Below are positions 1 through 5,839 of a stretch of 5,839 nt of DNA, piece after piece (position 1 is the stretch's first letter; each line of letters starts with the position of its first letter). The notes below the pieces were generated by a model, which had not been told where the DNA came from, made no database searches, and worked only from the letters and a program-made list of their open reading frames with translations. The position numbers were made by a program, and so were the translations under genes. This DNA comes from Desulfoplanes sp. (GTDB taxonomy: Bacteria; Desulfobacterota; Desulfovibrionia; Desulfovibrionales; Desulfomicrobiaceae): NCBI GenBank assembly GCA_028708105.1, contig JAQVZR010000137.1, positions 1 through 5,839 of the forward strand, given 5' to 3'.

Positions 1-582
1 GGTCATCCCCTCACGGGCCAATTTGACCATGACGTCCAAAACTTCGCCGATCATTTCCGGATCAAGGGCGGAGGTGGGCTCGTCAAAAAGCATGATCTTG
101 GGATTCATGGCCAGTGCGCGGGCAATAGCCACGCGCTGTTGCTGACCACCGGAAAGCATGGCCGGATACACATGAGCCTTGTCCGGAATCCCGACCTTGG
201 TCAAGAGGGACATCCCCGTTTTTTCAGCCTCGGCTGCGGGAATCTTTTTCAGACGCATGGGAGCCATGGTTAAATTTTGCAGCACGGTTTTATGAGGAAA
301 CAGATTGAAATTCTGAAAAACCATGCCCAATTCCTGACGGATGGCATTAATATTATTTTCAGGTGCATTCACATCGAGGCCATCCACTGAAATCCGACCC
401 TGATTGATCGATTCCAAACGATTGATGGAGCGCAGCAGTGTGGATTTTCCCGAGCCACTGGGACCGATGATCACCACCTTTTCGCCCTGATTGACGTCCA
501 GGGAAATATTGTCCAGGGCCTTCAGTGTTCCGAAGTATTTATAAACATTTTCTATGCAGATGATGGGATTAGTTTCGTTCAT
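1..582 (-). CDS. glnQ: Polar amino-acid ABC transporter ATP-binding subunit, GlnQ-like (3' end outside window)
   Basis: Cytoplasmic ATPase that drives import of a polar amino acid with the permease encoded just upstream. The first 194 residues are visible, read from an ATG at 582-580 and still open at the window edge; the family is usually about 240-250 residues, so roughly 50 are missing. In order I see the Walker A motif GPSGSGKST (residues 40-48), the Q-loop glutamine Q90 in [10 protein letters not shown], the ABC signature LSGGQQQ (143-149), Walker B IMLFDEP with catalytic E168 (163-169) and the D-loop SALD (171-174). The H-loop histidine lies beyond the window. The motif set and spacing match the GlnQ/HisP subfamily closely, but an ATPase does not fix the substrate, so the symbol is by similarity only. 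The start overlaps the permease stop by 14 nt and has no visible Shine-Dalgarno sequence, which suggests translational coupling. Confidence 0.95.
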   Translation of the reverse strand, partial: MNETNPIICIENVYKYFGTLKALDNISLDVNQGEKVVIIGPSGSGKSTLLRSINRLESINQGRISVDGLDVNAPENNINAIRQELGMVFQNFNLFPHKTVLQNLTMAPMRLKKIPAAEAEKTGMSLLTKVGIPDKAHVYPAMLSGGQQQRVAIARALAMNPKIMLFDEPTSALDPEMIGEVLDVMVKLAREGMT

Positions 583-1363
583 AATAATTCAACTTGTGTT
601 CCATGTGGCTTACGGCTTTTGAAAGAACCAGCGTAATAATCAGATATACGAGGGCAACCATGGTGAATGCCTCGAAATAATAAAAAGATTCGCTGGCAAA
701 CTCGCGACCTCTTCTCAGGATATCGGCGACGGCGAGGATGGAAACCAGGGAGCTGTCTTTGAGCAGAGCGATAAATTCATTGCCCACAGGGGGAAGAATG
801 GTTCGCCATGCCTGGGGCAGAATGACAAGAAACATGGTCTGAAAACGGTTAAAGCCAAGGGATCTGGCAGCCTCGGTTTGACCGTTATCGATGGAATCGA
901 TTCCTGCGCGAAAAACTTCTCCCATATACGCTCCGTAACAGATGGCCATCGCAATGACAGCAGCTGCAAGAGGGGGGAGATCGCTGAATATGCTAAATTT
1001 TCCCAAAGCATAGTAAATATAAAAAAGTTGCACCAGCAAAGGAATACCGCGAACGATTTCCACATATGTCGAAGCAACAAGATTAAATGCTTTGTTCCTT
1101 GATAGTCGACCAAGCCCCGTAATCAGTCCCAGGATCAATGCCAGAAATATGGAGTAAACCGTAACCTGAAAGGTCACCAGGATACCATCCGGCAAAAATT
1201 TAAGGATATCAAGATAGGGATCGGGACGTGTCAGACACAGATAGATAATTACAGCCAACGCGCCTATAAAAGAAATCCACCATGCGCTTAAAAGTCCCCG
1301 GTCCTTTTTGGAGGGGATGGCTGCACCATCGCCTACATGGATACTGACTGCTTTCTTCATCAT
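569..1363 (-). CDS. Polar amino-acid ABC transporter permease, HisM/GlnP family
   Basis: Inner-membrane subunit forming the translocation path of the importer. I prefer the ATG at 1363-1361 (264 residues, beginning MMKKAV) because AAGG at 1374-1371 sits 7 nt upstream. An in-frame ATG at 1405 would add 14 residues (MPCVKCLRNRQGKI), but its only purine-rich stretch is 1 nt away. Residues below are numbered from the 1405 start. A polar N-terminus leads to a hydrophobic segment at about 42-58, then the permease core with segments near 75-98, 108-133, 144-166, 203-230 and 244-265. The cytoplasmic EAA loop that docks the ATPase is clear: E178-A-A-R-S-L-G184, followed by [12 protein letters not shown]. 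The extra N-terminal segment makes it longer than minimal family members of about 220 residues. The gene ends TAA at 571-569 inside the ATPase gene. A hairpin terminator separates it from the binding-protein gene. Substrate cannot be read from the sequence. Confidence 0.93.
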   Translation of the reverse strand: MMKKAVSIHVGDGAAIPSKKDRGLLSAWWISFIGALAVIIYLCLTRPDPYLDILKFLPDGILVTFQVTVYSIFLALILGLITGLGRLSRNKAFNLVASTYVEIVRGIPLLVQLFYIYYALGKFSIFSDLPPLAAAVIAMAICYGAYMGEVFRAGIDSIDNGQTEAARSLGFNRFQTMFLVILPQAWRTILPPVGNEFIALLKDSSLVSILAVADILRRGREFASESFYYFEAFTMVALVYLIITLVLSKAVSHMEHKLNYYERN

Positions 1364-1471
1364 GATCTTGCCTTGTCGGTTACGCAGGCATTTTACACAA
1401 GGCATACCTTACCACAAGGAACAACATCCTTCCAGTAGTATGGCATCCGCGGGTGTAAAACCGTGGCAGGG

Positions 1472-1501
1472 AAAAAAAGGAGCCGCCCAAAGCGGCTCCT
1501 T
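1472..1501 (-). terminator. Intrinsic terminator / attenuator between binding-protein and permease genes
   Basis: Perfect 10-bp GC-rich inverted repeat: AAGGAGCCGC (1477-1486) pairs with GCGGCTCCTT (1492-1501) around a 5-nt loop. Read on the minus strand, the stem is followed directly by a run of Ts (1478-1472), the canonical Rho-independent form. It begins 21 nt after the binding-protein stop, which is itself a tandem TAG TAG (1525-1520). Because permease and ATPase genes follow in the same direction, I infer partial termination, or 3'-end protection of the binding-protein message, giving excess binding protein. The structure is seen directly; its efficiency is inferred. Confidence 0.88.
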
Positions 1502-1522
1502 AATGCAGACATACGGACACTA

Positions 1523-2308
1523 CTACTTAGCGTTGGTCGGGAACCATTTTTTAAACAGAATGTCATATTCGCCGCTGGCTCTGACAGCCTTAAGCCCCTT
1601 GTTGACCAGATCAAGGGTTTCCTGATTGCCTTTTTGGGTGGCAATACCTAAATATTCAGGCTCGTCGGGGACAATGAGAAAAGCTAGAGTCAACGTCTTG
1701 GAGTAATTGGGATTCTGTAATGCATAGCCTGCGGCCACGGCGTCGTCGCAAATAACGGCATCAATACGGCCGTTGTTCAGGTTTTCGATGGCCAGACCTA
1801 CTTCGTCATAGGATTCAGGCAGAGCGCCTTCGATCTTTTTAGCGGAAAAATACCCGGTGGTTCCAATCTGGGCACCAATTTTTTTGCCTTTCAGGTCGGC
1901 GGTGTTTTTGATGGATTCGCCTTTTCTGGTCACGACGCCCTGTTTTACTTCAAAATAGGGATCACTGAAATCCATTGTTGTCTTGCGTTTGTCAGTGATG
2001 GAGACAGAGGATGCAATGGCATCGTACTTTCCGCCGGAAAGACCCGCAAAGATGCCGTCCCAGGCAGTGTTCTTGATCACAGCAGTAAAACCAGCGGCCT
2101 TGGCAATAGCCTTGACAAGGTCGGGACAAAAACCAACAATTTCTTTATCAGCACTGACCATTTCCATGGGTGGCCACGTCGCGTCAGAAGCAAAGACAAT
2201 TGTTTTTTGAGCTTTGATTTCTACTTGCTGGACGGGCTTTTTTTGTAAAAACCAAAAAATTGCCAGCCCAGCAAGTAACAAAATTATAACTAGTAATGCC
2301 TTCTTCAT
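1523..2308 (-). CDS. Polar amino-acid ABC transporter substrate-binding protein (SBP family 3, GlnH/HisJ-like)
   Basis: Periplasmic receptor that captures an amino acid and delivers it to the permease; 261 residues, normal for the family. The ATG at 2308 has GGAGG 9 nt upstream. The N-terminus is MKK followed by a hydrophobic stretch (about 4-20) and QKKPVQQVE. There is no lipobox cysteine and no clear A-x-A cleavage site, so the segment may be an ordinary signal peptide or an uncleaved membrane anchor. The mature fold begins near residue 36 with IVFASDATWPPMEM. Expected ligand contacts are present: the S101 region and R108 in SITDKRKT (carboxylate binding), the GTTG turn at 149-152, and D188 in VICDDAVA (amino-group binding). 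The family signature near 59-64 reads GFCPDL, where most members have GFD-x-DL, so the usual acid is C61. Substrate is probably a polar or charged amino acid, not determinable further. It is the first gene of the transporter operon, with a promoter upstream and a terminator downstream. Confidence 0.94.
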   Translation of the reverse strand: MKKALLVIILLLAGLAIFWFLQKKPVQQVEIKAQKTIVFASDATWPPMEMVSADKEIVGFCPDLVKAIAKAAGFTAVIKNTAWDGIFAGLSGGKYDAIASSVSITDKRKTTMDFSDPYFEVKQGVVTRKGESIKNTADLKGKKIGAQIGTTGYFSAKKIEGALPESYDEVGLAIENLNNGRIDAVICDDAVAAGYALQNPNYSKTLTLAFLIVPDEPEYLGIATQKGNQETLDLVNKGLKAVRASGEYDILFKKWFPTNAK

Positions 2309-2317
2309 GTTTCTAAT

Positions 2318-2322
2318 CCTCC
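2318..2322 (-). promoter_or_regulatory. Strong Shine-Dalgarno site of the binding-protein gene
   Basis: GGAGG on the minus strand, 9 nt before the ATG at 2308. It fixes the start of the binding protein. It is the clearest Shine-Dalgarno sequence in the window; the ATPase and fusion-enzyme starts have none visible and lie in gene overlaps. Confidence 0.8.
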
Positions 2323-2348
2323 GAATCTAAGTGGTGAAACAAAATTTT

Positions 2349-2377
2349 TTTTTAGATTATTCCTATGTTCAGGTCAA
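2349..2377 (-). promoter_or_regulatory. Putative sigma-70 promoter of the amino-acid importer operon
   Basis: On the minus strand, TTGACC (2377-2372, five of six bases of the -35 consensus) is separated by 17 nt from TAAAAA (2354-2349, four of six bases of the -10 consensus). The predicted transcript start near 2342 gives a leader of about 35 nt before the binding-protein ATG. The -10 element merges into nine consecutive As (2353-2345) followed by TTTT. It lies downstream of the terminator of the preceding gene, as expected for an independent transcription unit. The prediction comes from consensus matching by eye. Confidence 0.5.
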
Positions 2378-2414
2378 GAAAACAGGTGGTCATCGTCCAA
2401 AAGAAGGGGGAATA

Positions 2415-2461
2415 ATGGGTTTATGGTGTGCATTCTCGCCCCGGGCACACACCATGCCCAT
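2415..2461. repeat. Imperfect inverted repeat in the intergenic region
   Basis: ATGGTGTG (2423-2430) is complementary to CACACCAT (2448-2455), and the outer ATGGG (2415-2419) to CCCAT (2457-2461). The two helices are separated by an asymmetric internal loop (TTT against G), and the hairpin loop is 17 nt. No T run follows on either strand, so it is a poor intrinsic terminator. It lies about 40 bp upstream of the putative importer promoter. It could be an operator or upstream activator site, a factor-dependent terminator, or a 3'-end stabilising structure for the preceding transcript. The rest of 2309-2496 shows no gene. Confidence 0.5.
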
Positions 2462-2489
2462 AGCCAGTATCCCCCCCGTTTGTGCTCAC

Positions 2490-2518
2490 AAAAAAATCAC
2501 GTGCTCTTGTCTGAGCAC
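2490..2518 (-). terminator. Short intrinsic terminator overlapping the 3' end of the fusion-enzyme gene
   Basis: On the minus strand GTGCTC (2518-2513), loop AGACAA (2512-2507) and GAGCAC (2506-2501) form a 6-bp hairpin. It is followed by GTGA and then seven Ts (2496-2490). The TGA stop (2499-2497) lies between stem and T run, so the stem is made of the last six codons and one preceding base. The 4-nt gap between stem and T tract is longer than ideal. It probably ends the recombinase / fusion-enzyme transcript. Confidence 0.55.
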
Positions 2519-5196
2519 TCCGAACTGTGCACTGCGTCTTCTGATCCCAACTCCTTCTTCAACATAGTGCCTATCCACGCAAGCTGCTCTTCCCTGGTTG
2601 TTACTTTGTTATCCAGACGGGCGGCAAAAAGATCATGCAGGATCTGGCTATAGATCGGCCCCGGCGCAACCCCCATATCTCTGAGATCTTTGCCTGTAAT
2701 GTCCACTGATTGTATCCGAAGCTGGGTCAGGTAAAGAGAAATAACCCGACGCATATCCTCTTTTTGACTGCGGGCCATAAGATAGAGCAGACCCTCCAGA
2801 GGGACTGTCTCAAGGATAAAATAGAGATCACTGGTCTTTTGGTCACCGCGTTCCCAGTGGAACAACCGGCCTACGGTCTGATGGATTGATTGACGGAGAT
2901 TTGAGAAAAAAACAATCTGTTTTTGGGTAAAGTTGAGTCTTCTGGTCAGCACCTGGACATGGGAATCATTGAATCCCGAACACAGGCCCAGAAAATAGAC
3001 AACCCAGGGACATGGTTGGGGATCAAGATAGAGCAGTTTATACCAGGCCACAACTTTTTCGATCTCTTCGAGTATCTGCTGTTTGGCGGGATTAAAAGTA
3101 AGCAGTGGATGAATGGCCTTGAGCAGTTTGTATTTGCCCATTTCCTTGAGGCAGGCCACGGGTTTGTTTTCAACAAGCATCAACTGGATTTCGTGAAAGA
3201 TACGGCTTCCGGACAACTGGTGAAAAATATTCAGATCCACCGCATTTTTGATCAACCGTTCTGTCTGGCCGCCGATAGCGAATCCGAATCGTTGGGCAAA
3301 ACGAATGGCCCGGATGATCCGGGTCGGGTCTTCCACAAAGCTCAAGGAATGGAGCACACGGATATTCTTGGCCTTGATATCCTGCTGGCCGCCAAAGAAA
3401 TCCACCAGTTGACCAAATTGTTTTGGATTGAGCTGGACAGCCATGGCATTGATGGTGAAATCCCTACGGAACAGATCCATTTTAATGGATGAAAGCTCTA
3501 CGGTAGGCAAGGCAGCAGGGTACTCGTAGTATTCCAGCCGGGCCGTGGCCACATCCACCTTGTCTCCGGATTCCAGGATAACGACAGCTGTTTTGAACTT
3601 ATGGTGTTCCCTGACCCGACCACCAAATTTTTCGGCCAACGCCCTGGCAAAGGCGATCCCATCACCTTCAACCACAAAATCCACATCGTAATTGGACAGA
3701 TGCAAAAGGATGTCGCGGACAAACCCGCCCACACAATAGACATCCACACCTTTTTCCTGGGCCAGTTTTCCTACCTGTTCCAGAAAATCGAAAAGTTTGC
3801 GGGGAAGCCGTTCCTTGAGCAGATGCCTGATGTTGCGCTCGCGTTTGCGATCCGGGATCAAACTTTCGGGAATACGTGCAGGTTCACTGATTAATGTATT
3901 GATGAGATCCGTGCGAGTGATAACCCCAACAATATGATTCAAATCATCCACAACAGGAACAAGACGCTGCCCTCTCCCTAAAATGATTTCCATAACCGGA
4001 TAGAGATCCATCTCTCGGGTAACCGTGGCAAAATCACAGAGCATGTATTCCTTGATGAGCACATCACCCAGTTTATGGCTGATGGCTTTTTCTGCCAGCT
4101 GGTGCTCCAAAATTCCCGCGCAGATCAGGGTTCCCCTGTTAATGACAGGGATAGCCTTCAACCCATAGCGGGTCATCAATTCAGCAGCCTCACTCAAGGT
4201 TCTGTCCTTTTCAATGACCACGGCCGGGCTGGAGCACAGTTTGTTGACACGGATATCCGGATTGATCTGGGAATAGAGCAGCCCAAAAAGTTCATCTTTG
4301 ACCTGTTCAAGCGTCCTGTCCCTGACTGAGGCCGAAGCAGCATAGGGATGGCCCCCACCGCCAAGCGAGGTGCATATCCGGCCTACGTCGACATCTGCGG
4401 TTCTGCTCCGCGCGACGACCTGCACACGGTCCTGCATCCTCCCCAGAGCAAAAAGAACGCGGATATTTTCCATTTCCAGAAGTTTATGGGCGAGGAGGGC
4501 GAAGTCACCCACATAATAGTCTAAAGAGACATCTGCGACGACGATATCAACACCATGGATGGAGTGGGTTGTGGCCGAATCAAGAAGACTGTTGAGAATG
4601 GATATCTGTTCCGCACTCATTTCCCGGTTGACCATATCGGCCACCATGTTAAAATCCATGCCCTGTTCAGCAAGCCAGGCCGCTGCCTGCAGATCATGGG
4701 AGGTGGTGGAGGCGAAGGTGAAATTGCCGGTATCTTCATAGATCCCCAGTCCAAGGATAGTAGCTTCGTCCGGGGAAAGGGTCATCCCCTTTTCTTGTAT
4801 AATCAGCGCAAGGATAGCCGTGGCCGAACCCCATGGCCGGATATCATTGATCTGCCCGCGGATATCATCAGGGCTGTCTGGATGGTGGTCATAAATATCT
4901 ATTTGCAGATCCGGGTTGTCGAATACGGACGCAATATGAGCAAGACGATCCTTTTGGCGGGTATCGACCAGAACGAGGTGGCGTACGGCGGTCAGATCCA
5001 GATCCCGTGCCGGTTTAAAATTAAAAAGATAGGTGGCACTTTGAATAAAAAAATTTTTGATATTGCGTTCCTGAGATCCAGGGAAAACAAGGACTGCGTC
5101 CGGATAGAGTTTGCCGGCGGCCACCATGGCACCCAGGGCGTCAAAATCCGCGTTGCTGTGTGAGGTGATAATGGTTGGAGCGATTTGCTTAGTCAT
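2497..5196 (-). CDS. DHH/DHHA1 phosphoesterase – CBS pair – tRNA nucleotidyltransferase/poly(A) polymerase fusion (probable A-adding enzyme)
   Basis: An 899-residue cytoplasmic enzyme joining two RNA-related activities. Residues about 5-160 are a DHH phosphoesterase with its metal-ligand set intact: H13, D17 and D19 (HSNADFDALGA), D78, D103-H104-H105 and D155. DHHA1 follows at about 215-310 with GGGGHPYAA (279-287). Two CBS domains occupy about 317-373 and 378-435 and probably bind adenine nucleotides. The nucleotidyltransferase head starts near 486: VGGFVRD (489-495), catalytic DVD (D504, D506), RRDFTINAMA (577-586) and EDPTR (622-626), whose D623 and R626 should read the incoming base. A helical body ends in the family tail ITGKDLRDMGV...PGP (833-846). 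The family adds the terminal A, or CCA, to tRNA 3' ends; in organisms with this fusion a separate CC-adding enzyme is often present, so A-addition is likely but inferred. The ATG at 5196 overlaps the xerD stop by 8 nt without a Shine-Dalgarno sequence; an in-frame extension to 5406 runs inside xerD and lacks family similarity. Confidence 0.93.
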   Translation of the reverse strand: MTKQIAPTIITSHSNADFDALGAMVAAGKLYPDAVLVFPGSQERNIKNFFIQSATYLFNFKPARDLDLTAVRHLVLVDTRQKDRLAHIASVFDNPDLQIDIYDHHPDSPDDIRGQINDIRPWGSATAILALIIQEKGMTLSPDEATILGLGIYEDTGNFTFASTTSHDLQAAAWLAEQGMDFNMVADMVNREMSAEQISILNSLLDSATTHSIHGVDIVVADVSLDYYVGDFALLAHKLLEMENIRVLFALGRMQDRVQVVARSRTADVDVGRICTSLGGGGHPYAASASVRDRTLEQVKDELFGLLYSQINPDIRVNKLCSSPAVVIEKDRTLSEAAELMTRYGLKAIPVINRGTLICAGILEHQLAEKAISHKLGDVLIKEYMLCDFATVTREMDLYPVMEIILGRGQRLVPVVDDLNHIVGVITRTDLINTLISEPARIPESLIPDRKRERNIRHLLKERLPRKLFDFLEQVGKLAQEKGVDVYCVGGFVRDILLHLSNYDVDFVVEGDGIAFARALAEKFGGRVREHHKFKTAVVILESGDKVDVATARLEYYEYPAALPTVELSSIKMDLFRRDFTINAMAVQLNPKQFGQLVDFFGGQQDIKAKNIRVLHSLSFVEDPTRIIRAIRFAQRFGFAIGGQTERLIKNAVDLNIFHQLSGSRIFHEIQLMLVENKPVACLKEMGKYKLLKAIHPLLTFNPAKQQILEEIEKVVAWYKLLYLDPQPCPWVVYFLGLCSGFNDSHVQVLTRRLNFTQKQIVFFSNLRQSIHQTVGRLFHWERGDQKTSDLYFILETVPLEGLLYLMARSQKEDMRRVISLYLTQLRIQSVDITGKDLRDMGVAPGPIYSQILHDLFAARLDNKVTTREEQLAWIGTMLKKELGSEDAVHSSECSDKST

Positions 5197-5839
5197 GACT
5201 GGCTGATCGGGGATGATAGAGGTGATGCATATCGATAAGTCGTTTGGTTTCCACATGGGTATAGATTTCGGTCGCGCTGATGTCTTCATGGCCAAGAAGG
5301 ATTTGCAACGTTCGCAAATCAGCACCGCCTTCCAGAAGGTGGGTCGCAAAGGAGTGACGGATGGTATGGGGAGAAAGCTCTTTGGAGATACCCGCCTTGA
5401 CGGCATAACGCTTAACCAGTTTCCACACCCCCTGACGAGAAAGTCCTTTGCCGGAACGATTTAAAAAAATAACATTTTCTTTGGGAAGAAAGTCGGCTCG
5501 GTGTGCGTTGAGATAGGTAGACAAAAATTTACTGGCAGTGGCGTGCAGGGGGACGATGCGTTCTTTACTCCCTTTCCCCCAGATACGCAGGATATCGATC
5601 TGTGGATCAAAATCCAGAGGACGCAGGGTGATGAGTTCCGAAACCCTGAGCCCTGCAGCGTACAATAATTCAAGCATGGTCCGGTCCCGGTAACCGAGTT
5701 TTGTATTCAGCCGGGGGATTTCCAGAAGCCGGGACACTTCGTCCTGTGTCAGGACATCAGGGAGACGTTTGGCCAGCTTGGGATTAGTTAAAATCTGGGC
5801 TGGGTTTTCCGGAAGCAGATGTTCTTCGTATGTAAAGGT
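5189..5839 (-). CDS. xerD: Tyrosine recombinase XerD-like (5' end outside window)
   Basis: Site-specific recombinase of the Xer family, which resolves chromosome dimers at dif during division. The last 216 residues are visible, in frame to the window edge; full-length members have about 298, so roughly 80 N-terminal residues of the core-binding domain are missing. The visible part begins with the end of that domain and the interdomain linker (ENPAQILTNPKLAKRLPDVL). In this numbering the catalytic set is complete: R65 (GLRVSEL), K89 (GKGSKER), H158 and R161 (HTIRH), H184 (LLGHEDIS) and the nucleophile Y193 (EIYTHV). The C-terminus, LIDMHHLYHPRSASHD, resembles XerD more than XerC, but this is a soft distinction. 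Intact catalysis and linkage to a housekeeping enzyme argue for the chromosomal recombinase and against a phage or integron integrase. The TAA stop (5191-5189) lies within the next gene, so the two are probably co-transcribed. Confidence 0.93.
   Translation of the reverse strand, partial: TFTYEEHLLPENPAQILTNPKLAKRLPDVLTQDEVSRLLEIPRLNTKLGYRDRTMLELLYAAGLRVSELITLRPLDFDPQIDILRIWGKGSKERIVPLHATASKFLSTYLNAHRADFLPKENVIFLNRSGKGLSRQGVWKLVKRYAVKAGISKELSPHTIRHSFATHLLEGGADLRTLQILLGHEDISATEIYTHVETKRLIDMHHLYHPRSASHD

Noticed and set aside
1364..1405. Upstream ATG at 1405 as permease start
   Set aside because: AAGG is only 1 nt from that ATG, whereas AAGG lies 7 nt before the ATG at 1363. The added residues (MPCVKCLRNRQGKI) are atypical. 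It cannot be fully excluded and is mentioned in the permease entry.
2471..2477. C7 homopolymer as a phase-variation tract
   Set aside because: It is short, lies outside any gene, is more than 90 bp upstream of the putative -35, and shows no link to a reading frame or promoter spacer.
2923..3492. Plus-strand open frame of 189 codons
   Set aside because: It is antisense to the nucleotidyltransferase body, has no recognisable motif and has no independent context.
4555..5163. Plus-strand open frame of 202 codons
   Set aside because: It lies wholly antisense to the DHH/DHHA1 region of the fusion gene, whose motifs are unambiguous. Its translation is low-complexity and unlike any family I know, so it is a shadow frame.
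5197..5406. In-frame 70-codon extension of the fusion gene
   Set aside because: It reads out of frame through the catalytic end of xerD and encodes a basic/proline-rich stretch unrelated to DHH proteins. The ATG at 5196 places the DHH motif (H13) at the usual distance from the N-terminus.
5735..5737. GTG at 5737 as start of a short 182-residue recombinase
   Set aside because: The frame stays open upstream to the window edge and encodes the typical Xer interdomain linker, so the gene is simply cut by the window.
1..5839. CRISPR array, tRNA/rRNA genes, transposon ends, phage or defence genes
   Set aside because: I saw no regularly spaced repeats, cloverleaf sequences, transposase motifs or terminal repeats. 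The recombinase fits the chromosomal Xer type and is not in a mobile-element context.

Overview
The window looks like chromosomal DNA from a Gram-negative bacterium, most plausibly a member of the Desulfobacterota (former Deltaproteobacteria). This rests on a moderate GC content (by eye just under 50 %), an amino-acid ABC importer of proteobacterial type, and a very large DHH / DHHA1 / CBS / CBS / tRNA-nucleotidyltransferase fusion protein, an architecture I associate with that phylum and with Aquificae. The taxonomic call is inference. Every convincing gene lies on the minus strand, so transcription runs from high to low coordinates.

Right part (5839 to 2497): a two-gene unit. It starts with the 3' three-quarters of a XerD-type tyrosine recombinase, whose start lies beyond the window. 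This overlaps by 8 nt an 899-residue fusion that joins a phosphoesterase half (DHH + DHHA1), a CBS pair and a class II tRNA nucleotidyltransferase / poly(A) polymerase half. The fusion gene ends in a short hairpin followed by seven Ts (minus strand), a likely intrinsic terminator that uses the last codons as its stem.

Middle (2496 to 2309): about 190 bp without a gene. It contains an imperfect inverted repeat, then a plausible sigma-70 promoter, a nine-base A tract and a good ribosome binding site.

Left part (2308 to 1): a polar amino-acid ABC importer in the order binding protein, permease, ATPase (ATPase 3' end outside the window). A strong terminator-like hairpin sits between the binding-protein and permease genes, which would give much more binding protein than membrane complex. 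The permease and ATPase genes overlap by 14 nt and are probably translationally coupled.

I saw no tRNA, rRNA, CRISPR array, insertion sequence or clear horizontally acquired island. Most of the content is recognisable housekeeping. The points that merit attention are the fusion enzyme, the intra-operon terminator, the unusual N-terminus and altered signature of the binding protein, and the structured intergenic region. I do not see an undescribed multi-gene system.
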